NCBI RefSeq assembly: GCF_014193375.1
Contig: NZ_JACHZF010000002.1
Coordinates: 124,001-188,000, forward strand
Length of the DNA stretch: 64,000 nucleotides
Direction: 5' to 3'
Source of the DNA: Halomonas campaniensis
GTDB taxonomy: Bacteria > Pseudomonadota > Gammaproteobacteria > Pseudomonadales > Halomonadaceae
Below, one piece after another: positions 32,184-40,589 of this stretch (its first letter is position 1; every line of letters starts with the position of its first letter). The notes under the pieces were generated by a model that was not told where the DNA came from, searched no databases, and was given only the letters and a program-made list of their open reading frames with translations. The translations under genes were made by a program, and so were the position numbers.

Positions 32184-33070
32184 GAGCTGGCCTCCTTGTT
32201 GACCTTGTAGACCTTGATGTAGAGCCAGGCGACCACGGCCATGATGATGAACATGGTGAAGGCGATGGTGTTGGCCATCCCCATGTCCTGATTGGCGATG
32301 CCGCGGTTGTAGGCGAGGATGCTCAGCACCGTGGTGGAGCGGCCCGGGCCACCGCCGGTCATGGTGAATACCATGTCGAACTCGCGGAAGGCGCTGGTCA
32401 TGATGATGATCGACACGAACAGGATATGCGCGCGGATCATCGGCAGCACCACGTGCCAGAGGGTCTGGAAGGGACCTGCGCCGTCGACACGGGCCGCCTC
32501 GTAGAGCTCCTCGGGGATGGTGGTCAGGGCGGCGTAGAGCACCAGGATCGCCATCGGCGTGAGGTGCCAGGCATTGGTCAGGGCGGTGGCGAACAGCGCC
32601 GTGGAACGGTCGGTCAGCCAGTAGGGGCCGCCGATGCCGAGGAAGCCGAGCACCTGGTTGACGACCCCGAAGTCCGGCTCCCACATGAACAGCCGCCAGG
32701 TGATGCCGACGATCACCGGGGTCATCACGAAGGGCATCAGGAACAGGGCCATCCAGCCGGCCTTGAAGCGGATCTTCTTGCCGCTGAGCAGGAAGGCCAC
32801 CAGCATGCCCACCACCAGGCAGCCGACGGTGTTGGCGATGGTGAACAGGGCGGTGACGCGCACCGAGTTCAGGAACAGCGGGTCCTCCAGGGCATAACGG
32901 TAGTTCTCGAGCCCGACGAACCACTGGTTGGCAAAGTCGTACAGGAAGACATCGTGCAGGCTGAAGCGGAAGGCGATCGCCAGCGGGAAGGCGACGATCA
33001 GCAGCATGGCGACCAGGCCGGGCAGCACGAAGTACCACCCCCGCGTGAAGCGGTTGAGATTGTTGTGCAT
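32180..33070 (-). CDS. Carbohydrate ABC transporter permease, MalF type (second transporter)
   Basis: Inner-membrane permease, 296 aa, with six hydrophobic segments starting at WYFVLPGLVAMLLIVAFPLA. The EAA loop is ELYEAARVDGAGPFQTLWHV. The FENYRYALEDP-like segment LENYRYALEDPLFLN follows the first membrane helix as in MsmF/SmoF proteins. The gene lies 85 bp after the binding protein gene and overlaps the next permease by 4 bp. Confidence 0.93.
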   Translation of the reverse strand: MHNNLNRFTRGWYFVLPGLVAMLLIVAFPLAIAFRFSLHDVFLYDFANQWFVGLENYRYALEDPLFLNSVRVTALFTIANTVGCLVVGMLVAFLLSGKKIRFKAGWMALFLMPFVMTPVIVGITWRLFMWEPDFGVVNQVLGFLGIGGPYWLTDRSTALFATALTNAWHLTPMAILVLYAALTTIPEELYEAARVDGAGPFQTLWHVVLPMIRAHILFVSIIIMTSAFREFDMVFTMTGGGPGRSTTVLSILAYNRGIANQDMGMANTIAFTMFIIMAVVAWLYIKVYKVNKEASS

Positions 33071-33155
33071 GGGGGCTCACCTCGGAGCTTGTGGGGAAGG
33101 TCGAGTCGCAGCGTGCGGGGCGGCGCGACAACGCCGGCCCCGCTGCCTGTCGTCC

Positions 33156-34514
33156 TCAGTCGAGGTAGCCGGCGCGACGGAAGGTGCGTTCCATGTTGCG
33201 CACCCAGCGGCTCTGGGCCTGCTCGGGGGTCATGTCACCGCTGAGCACGTCGGTGGCGAAATCCACGGTGCCCTGCCACATCACGGTGCCGTACTCGGGG
33301 ATGCCCTGGCGCACGAACACCTGCTGCAGCACCTGCTCGTAGGCCGGCAGGAAGCGCTCGTAGTGGGCCTCGAGGCCACGCAGCTCCTCGCTGGAGAAAT
33401 GCGCCTCGCGGGAGAACTGCTGGGTCTGCTTGCCCCACTCGATCTCGTTGTCCTGCAGCATCCACTTCAGGAACTTGAAGGACTCCTCGGCATTGGGGGT
33501 GTCGAAGATGAACACCCCGCCGCCGCCCAGGAAGGGCACGCCCTGCTCGTAACCCTTGAGGTTGCCCTCGAAGGCAGGCAGGGGCTGATAGAGCACCTTG
33601 CCGGCGGATACCCCGTTCGGGTCCTCCACGGTGCCGAGACCCTGCGGCCACATGGTGGCCATGGCCAGGCGGCCGTCGCGGAAGTAGCTCAGGCCTTCCA
33701 GGAAGTCCCAGTTGCGGGCGGCGGGCGGCGCGGTGTCGTTGGCCAGGTCGACGAAGAGTTCGGCAGCCTCGACCAGGATCGGGTGGTCCAGGTCGGGCTG
33801 ATAGTCCTCATCCCAGCCCTCCAGTCCCGTGGAGTAGAGCATCACGATGAAGCTGCGCGCCACGCCGCTGCCGGCGCCGAGGGCGTCGGTCCAGCCATAG
33901 AGGTCCTGCTCGAGCACCTCGCCGGCCACCGTCTCGCCGGCCTCGCGAGTGAAGAACTCGGCGACCTCGTAGAGCTCCTGCCAGGTCGCCGGGACCTCCA
34001 GGGCACGGCCGTACTGCGCCTCGAAGGCGGCCTGCTCATCGGGGTGTTCGAAGAAATCCTCCCGGGCGATCAGCATCGGCGCCGCCGGGGTGGTGGGCAG
34101 GGCGATGATGTCGCCGGGGCGCGCGCTGCTCTCCATGTGCGAGCGACGGATCAGTTCCGGGTAGGCGTCCAGATCGAAACCGTACTCCTCGATGAAGGGG
34201 GTCAGGTCGACCACGTGGTCGCGGAAGGTGCCGAACCAGCCCGGGCTGTGGTAACCCATGTCCCAGCGCCCGGTGCCGCCGATCGCCTCGATGGACATGC
34301 GGTCGCGCAACTGGTCGGGGGGCAGGATCTCGCCCACCACGCGGACCCCGGTCTGGCGCTCGTACTCCGGCGCAAAGTGTTCGATGACCGCATCGGCTTC
34401 CTCGCCGGGATGCAGGGCCCAGCGAATGGTAGTCTCTTCGGCATGGGCGATGGCGCTGCCGGTGGCCATCGCCAGGCCGAGCCCGGTCGCGGTAAGCAGT
34501 CGTGTTGTTGTCAT
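33156..34514 (-). CDS. Sugar or polyol ABC transporter substrate-binding protein
   Basis: Periplasmic family 1 binding protein of 452 aa with a signal peptide (MTTTRLLTATGLGLAMATGS, cleavage near AHA-EET). The start at 34514 has GGGAGA upstream; the open frame runs 29 codons further without support. Visible family segments include WDMGYHSPGWFGTFRDHVVD and the glycine-rich FLGGGGVFIFDTPNAEES. With xylulokinase and a Gfo/Idh enzyme at the locus, a polyol or pentose-related ligand is the best guess, not proven. Upstream lie a 17-bp palindrome (34557-34573) and a FruR-like site (34669-34682). Confidence 0.9.
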   Translation of the reverse strand: MTTTRLLTATGLGLAMATGSAIAHAEETTIRWALHPGEEADAVIEHFAPEYERQTGVRVVGEILPPDQLRDRMSIEAIGGTGRWDMGYHSPGWFGTFRDHVVDLTPFIEEYGFDLDAYPELIRRSHMESSARPGDIIALPTTPAAPMLIAREDFFEHPDEQAAFEAQYGRALEVPATWQELYEVAEFFTREAGETVAGEVLEQDLYGWTDALGAGSGVARSFIVMLYSTGLEGWDEDYQPDLDHPILVEAAELFVDLANDTAPPAARNWDFLEGLSYFRDGRLAMATMWPQGLGTVEDPNGVSAGKVLYQPLPAFEGNLKGYEQGVPFLGGGGVFIFDTPNAEESFKFLKWMLQDNEIEWGKQTQQFSREAHFSSEELRGLEAHYERFLPAYEQVLQQVFVRQGIPEYGTVMWQGTVDFATDVLSGDMTPEQAQSRWVRNMERTFRRAGYLD

Positions 34515-34556
34515 GGATGATGTCTCCCAGCACGGTTGTTGTTGTGCGCACGTTTC

Positions 34557-34573
34557 AGCCGGATGATTCGGCT
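34557..34573. promoter_or_regulatory. 17-bp near-palindrome, possible operator
   Basis: AGCCGGATGATTCGGCT has 5-bp arms and further symmetry inward, 43-59 bp upstream of the binding protein start. It could be an operator or a leader hairpin. Confidence 0.35.
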
Positions 34574-34668
34574 CGCTTGCATCCCGTGGATGACCCGCCA
34601 CAAGCCAGTTCAGTGTGGCCAGTATGAGCGAGATCGCCCAAGGCTGTTTCCAACATAGTGGATTTGCA

Positions 34669-34682
34669 GAATCGTGTCACCT
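34669..34682. promoter_or_regulatory. FruR-like site shared with the fru operon
   Basis: GAATCGTGTCACCT is identical to 29161-29174 in the fruB-fruR promoter, covering most of FruR operator 1. The preceding bases differ (CA here, CT there). It suggests that Cra/FruR also controls this transporter operon. Confidence 0.5.
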
Positions 34683-34961
34683 TGCGTATTTAATGCGCTA
34701 GAGTAGGGAGAGTGCCGCTGTCATGGAAGCTTGCCGAGGATGTCGGTGGAAAGCGGGGAGTCAGGGTAAAAGACTATTGAAATCAGATGGTTGAATCATG
34801 AGCTTCCGCTCAGATCAAGGACCGGTTGGCGGCTTTCCCTGAAGCGATGCCATCGGGCGATAGGGTTGCGGTGTTGAACTAATGTCTAACGATTTTATTG
34901 ACTGAATCCGGCCGGTGGCCGGGATCGATCACGAATTAGACCAAAGTGGGATATAACAATC

Positions 34962-36044
34962 ATGGCTAACATCAAGCTCGAGAATGTCCAGAAAAGCTTC
35001 GGCGACGAGACGGTCATTCATGACGTCAATATCGATATCCGGGACGGCGAGTTTGTCATCCTGGTGGGCCCCTCCGGCTGCGGCAAGTCGACCCTGCTGC
35101 GGATGATCGCCGGCCTCGAATCCGTCAGCGGCGGGGAGGTCCAGATCGGCGGCACCGTCGTCAACGATATGCCCCCCAAGGCGAGGGACATCGCCATGGT
35201 CTTCCAGAGCTACGCCCTCTATCCCCACATGACGGTGGCGGAGAACATGGGGTTCTCGCTGAAGCTTTCCAAGGTCGACAAGGCGGTCATCGAGGAGAAG
35301 GTCAACAATGCCGCGGCCATTCTCAATCTCGGCCCCCTTCTCAAGCGTCACCCTCGCGAGTTGTCCGGTGGCCAGCGCCAGCGTGTGGCCATGGGGCGTG
35401 CCATCGTGCGTGATCCCCAGGTGTTCCTGTTCGACGAGCCACTCTCCAACCTGGATGCCAAGCTGCGCGTCTCCATGCGCACCGAGATCAAGGAGCTCCA
35501 CCAGCGTCTCAAGACCACGACCGTCTACGTGACCCACGACCAGATCGAGGCCATGACCATGGCCGACCGCATCGTCGTGCTGCACCAGGGGTACGTCCAG
35601 CAGATGGGCACGCCGCTGGAGCTCTACGATCACCCGGCCAACCTGTTCGTGGCCAGTTTCATCGGCTCGCCGGGGATGAACCTGATCCATGGCCGGCCCG
35701 GGCGGGAGACGCGCTTCGAGGTCAGGGGAGGGGGCGAGCTGCCATTGGGCGAACTGGATACCAGCAAGGCGCCTGGTGAGGCCGTGTATGGCATTCGCCC
35801 CGAGGACATCAGCCTGGTGGACGACGGCGTGCCGGTGGAGGTGGTCTCCGTGGAGCCCACGGGAGCCGAGATCCATGTGGTGGCCAGGCTCGGCGATCAG
35901 CATGTCACCGTGGTGTTCCGCGAGCGCCATGATGTCCATCCCGGCGACACCATTCACCTGGGCCTGAATCTCGAGAAGGTGCACCTCTTCGACGCCGACA
36001 GTGGTGAGCGTCTCGCCTGGCATACCACGACCCGGGCGGCCTGA
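34962..36044 (+). CDS. Sugar ABC transporter ATP-binding protein, UgpC/SmoK type
   Basis: ATPase of 360 aa. Walker A GPSGCGKST (36-44), signature LSGGQRQRVAMGRAI, Walker B FLFDEPLSNLD, switch histidine in YVTHDQIEAMTMADR, and a C-terminal TOBE domain. GTGGGA upstream is the likely ribosome site. It lies two bases before xylulokinase and diverges from its presumed membrane partners at 31341-34514. The N-terminal 60 residues are very similar to the ATPase at 11346, so the two are paralogues. Confidence 0.93.
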   Translation: MANIKLENVQKSFGDETVIHDVNIDIRDGEFVILVGPSGCGKSTLLRMIAGLESVSGGEVQIGGTVVNDMPPKARDIAMVFQSYALYPHMTVAENMGFSLKLSKVDKAVIEEKVNNAAAILNLGPLLKRHPRELSGGQRQRVAMGRAIVRDPQVFLFDEPLSNLDAKLRVSMRTEIKELHQRLKTTTVYVTHDQIEAMTMADRIVVLHQGYVQQMGTPLELYDHPANLFVASFIGSPGMNLIHGRPGRETRFEVRGGGELPLGELDTSKAPGEAVYGIRPEDISLVDDGVPVEVVSVEPTGAEIHVVARLGDQHVTVVFRERHDVHPGDTIHLGLNLEKVHLFDADSGERLAWHTTTRAA

Positions 36045-36046
36045 AC

Positions 36047-37537
36047 ATGGCGAATGATATCTACCTCGGGCTGGATATCGGCACCTCGGCCGTCAAGGCG
36101 GTGCTGGTCGATGGCACGCAGCGCTGCCTGGCCACCGCCAGCCAGGACTACGCGGTGGATCATCCCTTCCCCGGCTGGGCCGAGCAGCATCCGGATCGCT
36201 GGTGGCAGGCGGTCGAGGAGGTAATGGGCAGGCTGCGTCAGCAGGCTGCCGAGGCACTCGCCGGCACGGTCGCGATCGGGCTCTCCGGTCAGATGCACGG
36301 GCTGGTCCTGCAGGACGAGGCCGGCGATGCCTTGCGTCCGGCGCTGCTGTGGAACGACAGCCGTGCCGAGCGGGAGTGCCGGCTGCTCGATGCAGAGCTA
36401 CCCCGGCTGGGAGAGCTGACCGGCGTGGGCCCGATGCCCGCCTTCTGGCCCGCGAAGTTGCGATGGTTGTCCGGCCACGAACCGGATGTCCTGGCGCGGA
36501 CCCGGTACCTGCTGCTGCCCAAGGACGAGGTGCGCTGGCGGATGAGCGGTGAACGGGTCACCGACATGTGTGATGCTGCCGGCACCCAGCTGCTCGATCA
36601 GGCCAGGCGCCAGTGGTCGGAGGAGGTGGTCGCCGCATGCGGGGTCGATCCCGCCTGGCTGCCGAGGCTGGTGGAGGGCAGCGAACCGGCGGGTCGACTG
36701 CACCCCGAGCTGGCGCAGCGTTGGGGGCTGCCCGAGGGCGTGGTGATCGCCGGCGGCGCGGGCGACGTGGCCGCCGGTGCCCTGGGCATCGGCGCCATCG
36801 AGGACGGCAGCGCCTTTCTTACCCTGGGCACCTCCAGCCAGCTCTTCGTGTCAACCCCGGGCTATCGCCCGGCCCCCGAGCATGCGCTCCACGCCTTTGC
36901 CCACGCACTGCCCGGCCGCTGGTTCCAGATGGCCGCACTCCTCAATGGTGCCAGCGCGCTCTCCTGGGTCGCCGGCCTGATGGGGGTGAGCATCGAGGGG
37001 GCCCTGGCCCGCGCCGAGGCGCGCGGTGACGCCCCCGAGTCGCTGCTGTTCCTGCCCTACCTCAACGGCGAGCGTACCCCCCACGACGATCCTGCGGCGC
37101 GCGGGGTGCTGTTCGGCCTGACGCCCGCCAGCGATGTCGGCGAGGTGACCCGGGCGGTACTCTCCGGGGTGGGATACAGCCTGCGGGAGGCGATGGAAGT
37201 GATCGAGTCGGCGGGGACGCCGGTGGCCAGGCTGGCGGCCATCGGTGGCGGGACGCGAAGCGATCTGTGGCTGCAGCTGCTGGCCGATATCCTCGAGCGG
37301 CCGCTGGTGCGCTATCGCGACAGCGAGACGGGCCCGGCCTTCGGAGCGGCCCGACTGGCACGGCTGGCGGTGACCGGCGAGTCGCCCGAGGCGGTGTGTC
37401 GGGTGCCCGAGATCGACCGGGTCTTCACGCCGTCCGAGCCGCTCGGCCGGCATGCCGCTTCCTACGCTCGCTTCCTGCGCCTCTACCGGGTACTCAAGCC
37501 GGAGTTCACTGCCGGGATGAGATCGCCCAGAGGTTGA
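36047..37537 (+). CDS. xylB: Xylulokinase
   Basis: FGGY-family sugar kinase of 496 aa that phosphorylates D-xylulose to xylulose 5-phosphate. N-terminal LGLDIGTSAVKAVLVDG, catalytic-region GLSGQMHGLVLQD with the conserved xylulokinase wording, LLWNDSRAERE, and the C-terminal nucleotide-binding GGGTRSDLWLQLLADIL are all visible. It starts two bases after the ATPase stop. Together they imply that the transporter brings in a compound converted to D-xylulose, such as D-arabitol, xylitol or xylose; no xylose isomerase is in the window, so the Gfo/Idh enzyme may do the oxidation (inference). Its last codons overlap the convergent relic at 37506. Confidence 0.95.
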   Translation: MANDIYLGLDIGTSAVKAVLVDGTQRCLATASQDYAVDHPFPGWAEQHPDRWWQAVEEVMGRLRQQAAEALAGTVAIGLSGQMHGLVLQDEAGDALRPALLWNDSRAERECRLLDAELPRLGELTGVGPMPAFWPAKLRWLSGHEPDVLARTRYLLLPKDEVRWRMSGERVTDMCDAAGTQLLDQARRQWSEEVVAACGVDPAWLPRLVEGSEPAGRLHPELAQRWGLPEGVVIAGGAGDVAAGALGIGAIEDGSAFLTLGTSSQLFVSTPGYRPAPEHALHAFAHALPGRWFQMAALLNGASALSWVAGLMGVSIEGALARAEARGDAPESLLFLPYLNGERTPHDDPAARGVLFGLTPASDVGEVTRAVLSGVGYSLREAMEVIESAGTPVARLAAIGGGTRSDLWLQLLADILERPLVRYRDSETGPAFGAARLARLAVTGESPEAVCRVPEIDRVFTPSEPLGRHAASYARFLRLYRVLKPEFTAGMRSPRG

Positions 37538-37721
37538 TGGCGGCATCCTTCGGGGCATGCCGGTCGATCTCGGCAAGCTCCGCCTCGGCGAAGGCGAGGT
37601 TGTCCCCGTCGCCGACGTTGTGCCACAGCCCCGGGGACAGGGCGGGCAGCTGCAGGCCGCTCTTCCCGCAGCGGCGGTAGTGCATGGCGTCATAGCGTGA
37701 TGCTTCGGCCTGGTGGGGCAT
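37506..37721 (-). pseudogene. Internally deleted aldo/keto reductase (YghZ-like) relic
   Basis: 71 codons from ATG 37721, with an intact AAGGAG ribosome site upstream. The first part, YRRCGKSGLQLPALSPGLWH, is the N-terminus of L-glyceraldehyde 3-phosphate reductase (YghZ/Gpr) family enzymes. The second part, LAFAEAELAEIDRHA then INLWAISS, is the extreme C-terminus of the same family. Roughly 270 codons of the barrel are missing with the frame kept, joined near GDGDN-LAF. All catalytic residues (Asp, Tyr, Lys, His) are lost, so it cannot be an enzyme. It overlaps the end of xylB by 32 bp. Confidence 0.85.
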
Positions 37722-37750
37722 GGGGGAACTCCTTCTCGGCAGGCAATGCC

Positions 37751-38719
37751 TCAGCGCTTCAGCTGCTGCAGGTCCTCGCGGGTCGGCAGGGCGACGTAGG
37801 CGCCGGGGCGGGTCACGGCGTGGGCGCCGCAGCGGCAGGCCGTCTCCACGGCGCGGGCCAGGAACGCCTCGTCGCGCTGCCAGCCCTCCGGGCCCGCGCT
37901 GCCGAGGTGCTCGGCGAGTTCGGCCAGCAGCCCGCCGATGAAGGCGTCCCCGCCGGCGGTGGTGTCCACCGCCTCGACGGCGGGGGGCGTCACCCGCCGT
38001 TCGATGCCCACCCCCAGCAGCCGCACGTCACCCGGCCCGTCGGTGATCACGACGGCCTTGACCCCGGCAGCCAGCCGCTCGGCCAGCCAGGCGTCCTCCG
38101 GGTGGTCGGCGCGCAGGTAGCCGAGCTCGTCGCTGGAGAGCTTGAGCAGGTCGGCGGCGTCGAGCAGGCGGGTCACCAGGCTGATGTCGGCCTGGCCGGT
38201 CGCCCACAGGTTGTGGCGCAGGTTGGCGTCCACGCTGACCAGGCAGCCGGCGCGGCGGGCCATCTCGGCCATGGCCAGGGTAGTCTCGGCGATCTCCGGC
38301 TCGGTCAGGCTGTTGCTGCACAGATGCAGGATGGCGGGCTCGGCGAACACGCCCTGGGGCAGGTGCTCGAGCCGGTAGAGCAGGTCGGCGGCCGGTGGCC
38401 GGTAGAAGTCGAAGGTGCGCTCCCCCGCGGCGTCCCGGGAGACGAAGGCCAGCGCCGTGCGCGCTTCGCGGGTGCGCACCACGCCCGAGGTGTCGACGCC
38501 GTGGGCGGCGAGCTCCGCGGCGAGGAAGTCGCCGAAGTGGTCGTCTCCGAGCATGCCCAGGAAGCGGCTGGGCACGCCCAGCCGGGCGCAGGCCACGGCC
38601 ACGTTGGCGGGGGCGCCGCCGGCATAGGGGGTGAACGTCTCGGGGCCCTGCCCGGCATCGCCGAGGCGGCTGGAGAGCATGTCGACCAGGGCCTCGCCGA
38701 AGGCAATCACGGGTATCAT
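37751..38719 (-). CDS. Fructokinase, PfkB family
   Basis: Ribokinase/PfkB-family kinase, 322 aa, best fitting ScrK/fructokinase, which makes fructose 6-phosphate from free fructose. IAFGEALVDM at the N-terminus, YAGGAPANVAVACARLG (signature 1) and DTTAGGDAFIGGLLAEL with the catalytic aspartate (signature 2) are clear. The start at 38719 has GAGGAG upstream. It lies 40 bp after the aldo/keto reductase and closes the edd-glk gene string. Free fructose would come from sucrose cleavage by the alpha-glucosidases at the left of the window. Confidence 0.9.
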   Translation of the reverse strand: MIPVIAFGEALVDMLSSRLGDAGQGPETFTPYAGGAPANVAVACARLGVPSRFLGMLGDDHFGDFLAAELAAHGVDTSGVVRTREARTALAFVSRDAAGERTFDFYRPPAADLLYRLEHLPQGVFAEPAILHLCSNSLTEPEIAETTLAMAEMARRAGCLVSVDANLRHNLWATGQADISLVTRLLDAADLLKLSSDELGYLRADHPEDAWLAERLAAGVKAVVITDGPGDVRLLGVGIERRVTPPAVEAVDTTAGGDAFIGGLLAELAEHLGSAGPEGWQRDEAFLARAVETACRCGAHAVTRPGAYVALPTREDLQQLKR

Positions 38720-38759
38720 CGGGGGTCTCCTCAAAAGGGGGCGGGTGGGTCGAGCGCCG

Positions 38760-39650
38760 TCAGGCGACCGGGTGGCCGCGGGCGGCCTCGAGCAGGGCGT
38801 ACCACTCGGGACGGACCAGGGAGAGGTCGGCATCCCGCGCCAGGTCGTCGATGCGTTCGGCGCGCAGGCTGCCGATCACCGGCACCGGCCGCCCCGGCAG
38901 GGCGCGCAGCCAGGCCAGCGCCACGCCGGCCGGGGTGGCACCGTGGACCCCGGCCAGGTGGTCCAGCAGGCCCACGGCCGGGCCCTGGAAGACCCGGCCG
39001 CCACCCAGCGGCGACCAGACCAGCGGCGCCAGGCCGTCGGCCACCAGCGCATCGTAGCGGCCATCGAACAGCGGCGTGGCGTGGTCCAGGGAGAGCTGTA
39101 GCTGGTGGGCCTCCAGCCGGTGATGCATGGCGGCCTGGAGGCGTCGCCACTGTTCGGGCAGGAAGTTCGAGACCCCGGCAGCACCGATCTTGCCGGCGGC
39201 GATGGCATCGTCCAGGGCGCGACCGGTGGCCGCGGCCTCCATCAGCGGGTCGGGGCGGTGGATCAGGAAGTGGTCGAGGCGCTCCACCCCGAGGCGCGAG
39301 AGGGCCGCATCGATGGCTCGCGTCAGGGCGGCCGGCGAGCTGTCGTAGTGCTTGACCCCGGTATCCTGGTGGCCGACCCGCGAGGCGTCGCGCTCGGGGG
39401 TGACGATGCCCGCCTTGGTCACTACCTTCACTCGCCCCGCCAGGGCCGGGCGAGCGCGCAGGGCGGCGCCGAACAGCGCCTCGCCCTGGCCGTCGCCGTA
39501 GATGTCGGCATGGTCGAACCAGCCGAGGCCCTCGTCGAGCCGCGCCTCGATCCAGTCGGCCAGGCGCCCGGGGACATGGAGTGCCGGTACCTCGTGCAGG
39601 CGCATCATGCCGAGCAGGAAGGGGGCGTCGATGCGGGGCGCGGCGCTCAT
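38760..39650 (-). CDS. Aldo/keto reductase
   Basis: NADPH-dependent aldo/keto reductase, 296 aa, closest in pattern to YdhF-type enzymes. The catalytic tetrad can be placed: D and Y in WFDHADIYGDGQGE, K in KVVTKAGIVTPE and H in DHFLIHRPDPLM. The start at 39650 overlaps the mutarotase stop by 4 bp. A sugar-aldehyde substrate fits the context, but the substrate is not known. Intact, in contrast to the relic at 37506. Confidence 0.9.
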   Translation of the reverse strand: MSAAPRIDAPFLLGMMRLHEVPALHVPGRLADWIEARLDEGLGWFDHADIYGDGQGEALFGAALRARPALAGRVKVVTKAGIVTPERDASRVGHQDTGVKHYDSSPAALTRAIDAALSRLGVERLDHFLIHRPDPLMEAAATGRALDDAIAAGKIGAAGVSNFLPEQWRRLQAAMHHRLEAHQLQLSLDHATPLFDGRYDALVADGLAPLVWSPLGGGRVFQGPAVGLLDHLAGVHGATPAGVALAWLRALPGRPVPVIGSLRAERIDDLARDADLSLVRPEWYALLEAARGHPVA

Positions 39651-40537
39651 GAGGCCGCATCCGCCACCGAGAGCGTGGTGCCGAGCAGGTGCTGGGCGCC
39701 CGGGACCAGCCACACCGGGTCGAGCCGGGTGTTGGCCGACTCCACGCACAGGAAGCGGCGGGCGGCCTCCTCGGGGGTGTCGTCGGGCAGCGCCTCGCCG
39801 GGGTGCCAGATCACCGCCGAGTCGCTGCCCTGGCGGGCGATGCGCAGGCGGCGCGAGCCGTCGTCCAGGGTGAGCTCGGCGTTGCTGTGGTAGATGCGGT
39901 CGAGCCCGCCGCGTACCCCGAGCTCGCCCTGCTGGTCCCGTTCGGCGAAGCCGGCCAGCTTGTCCAGGTAGCGGGCACCGGCCAGCCCCTCGACGCGGCA
40001 GGCGAAGGCGTCGCCCACGGCCAGGTAGCTGTGCAGGGCGCCGCTGATCTTCACCGGCGTCTCGCCGACGTGCTCGGTGATCAGCTCCAGGTGGAGGCGG
40101 CGGGCATTGGCCTGGACCACCAGCCGCGGCGCCAGCTGGGTATGCAGGCGCCCCTCGGGCGAGAGGTGCAGCTCCACGCCCTCCTCGTGGTCATCCACCG
40201 CGTCCAGCCGCCAGTCGGCCTTGCGCGCCGGGCCATGGAAGGGGCCCGAGCGATCCGGCGACTCGTCGGCATAGCGGTCGTCGGCGAACCAGGGCCAGCA
40301 GAGCGGGATGCCGCCGCGGATCGCCCCGGGCAGGGCCTGGGGGGTGGGCGTCACCCAGAGCCAGCCGTCGCTGCCGTCACCGGCCGGAAGATAGTGCAGG
40401 ACCTGGGCGCCTTGCAGGGAAACGGCCAGCTCGCCCCAGGCCTCGTTGGCCAGCCACACCTCGCGGCCGGCCCATTCGGCGCGGCGCCGGCCGCGGGTCT
40501 CGTCGAGCAGGGTTCGCAGGCTTCGTGGAATCATCAT
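39647..40537 (-). CDS. D-hexose-6-phosphate mutarotase (YeaD-like)
   Basis: Galactose-mutarotase-fold enzyme of 296 aa, likely interconverting alpha and beta anomers of glucose 6-phosphate to feed Zwf. Signatures: GAIRGGIPLCWPWFADD, the active-site histidine in SGALHSYLAVGD and the glutamate in FLCVESANTRLDPVWLVPG. The start (tandem ATGATG at 40537) follows GGAAGAGG, which is part of a 22-bp tandem repeat spanning the glk stop. Translationally coupled to the aldo/keto reductase. Confidence 0.92.
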   Translation of the reverse strand: MMIPRSLRTLLDETRGRRRAEWAGREVWLANEAWGELAVSLQGAQVLHYLPAGDGSDGWLWVTPTPQALPGAIRGGIPLCWPWFADDRYADESPDRSGPFHGPARKADWRLDAVDDHEEGVELHLSPEGRLHTQLAPRLVVQANARRLHLELITEHVGETPVKISGALHSYLAVGDAFACRVEGLAGARYLDKLAGFAERDQQGELGVRGGLDRIYHSNAELTLDDGSRRLRIARQGSDSAVIWHPGEALPDDTPEEAARRFLCVESANTRLDPVWLVPGAQHLLGTTLSVADAAS

Positions 40538-40589
40538 TCGACCTCTTCCGTCGCGTTACTCGACTTCTTCCGTCGATTCATTCGACCTC
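40534..40589. repeat. 22-bp tandem repeat spanning the glk stop and mutarotase start
   Basis: On the minus strand, two complete 22-bp units begin GAGGTCGAATGA (from 40589) and GAAGTCGAGTAA (from 40567); a partial third, GAGGTCGAATGA (from 40545), contains the mutarotase ATG. Each unit carries a stop codon and a GGAA ribosome-site element, so the glk terminus plus intergenic segment has been multiplied. Confidence 0.8.

Larger units (their letters stand above)
34515..34961. promoter_or_regulatory. Divergent intergenic region of the second sugar transporter
   Basis: 447 bp with no convincing gene, noticeably more AT-rich than its surroundings. It holds promoters for the binding protein operon (minus) and the ATPase-xylulokinase pair (plus). 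It contains a 17-bp near-palindrome (34557-34573), a FruR-like sequence (34669-34682) and an AT-rich stretch around 34880-34900. I cannot assign the promoters exactly. Confidence 0.6.

Noticed and set aside
31341..33131. A 596-codon frame suggesting a fused permease
   Set aside because: The first half is an out-of-frame reading of the other permease gene. The true start is at 32183 with AAGGAGG upstream.
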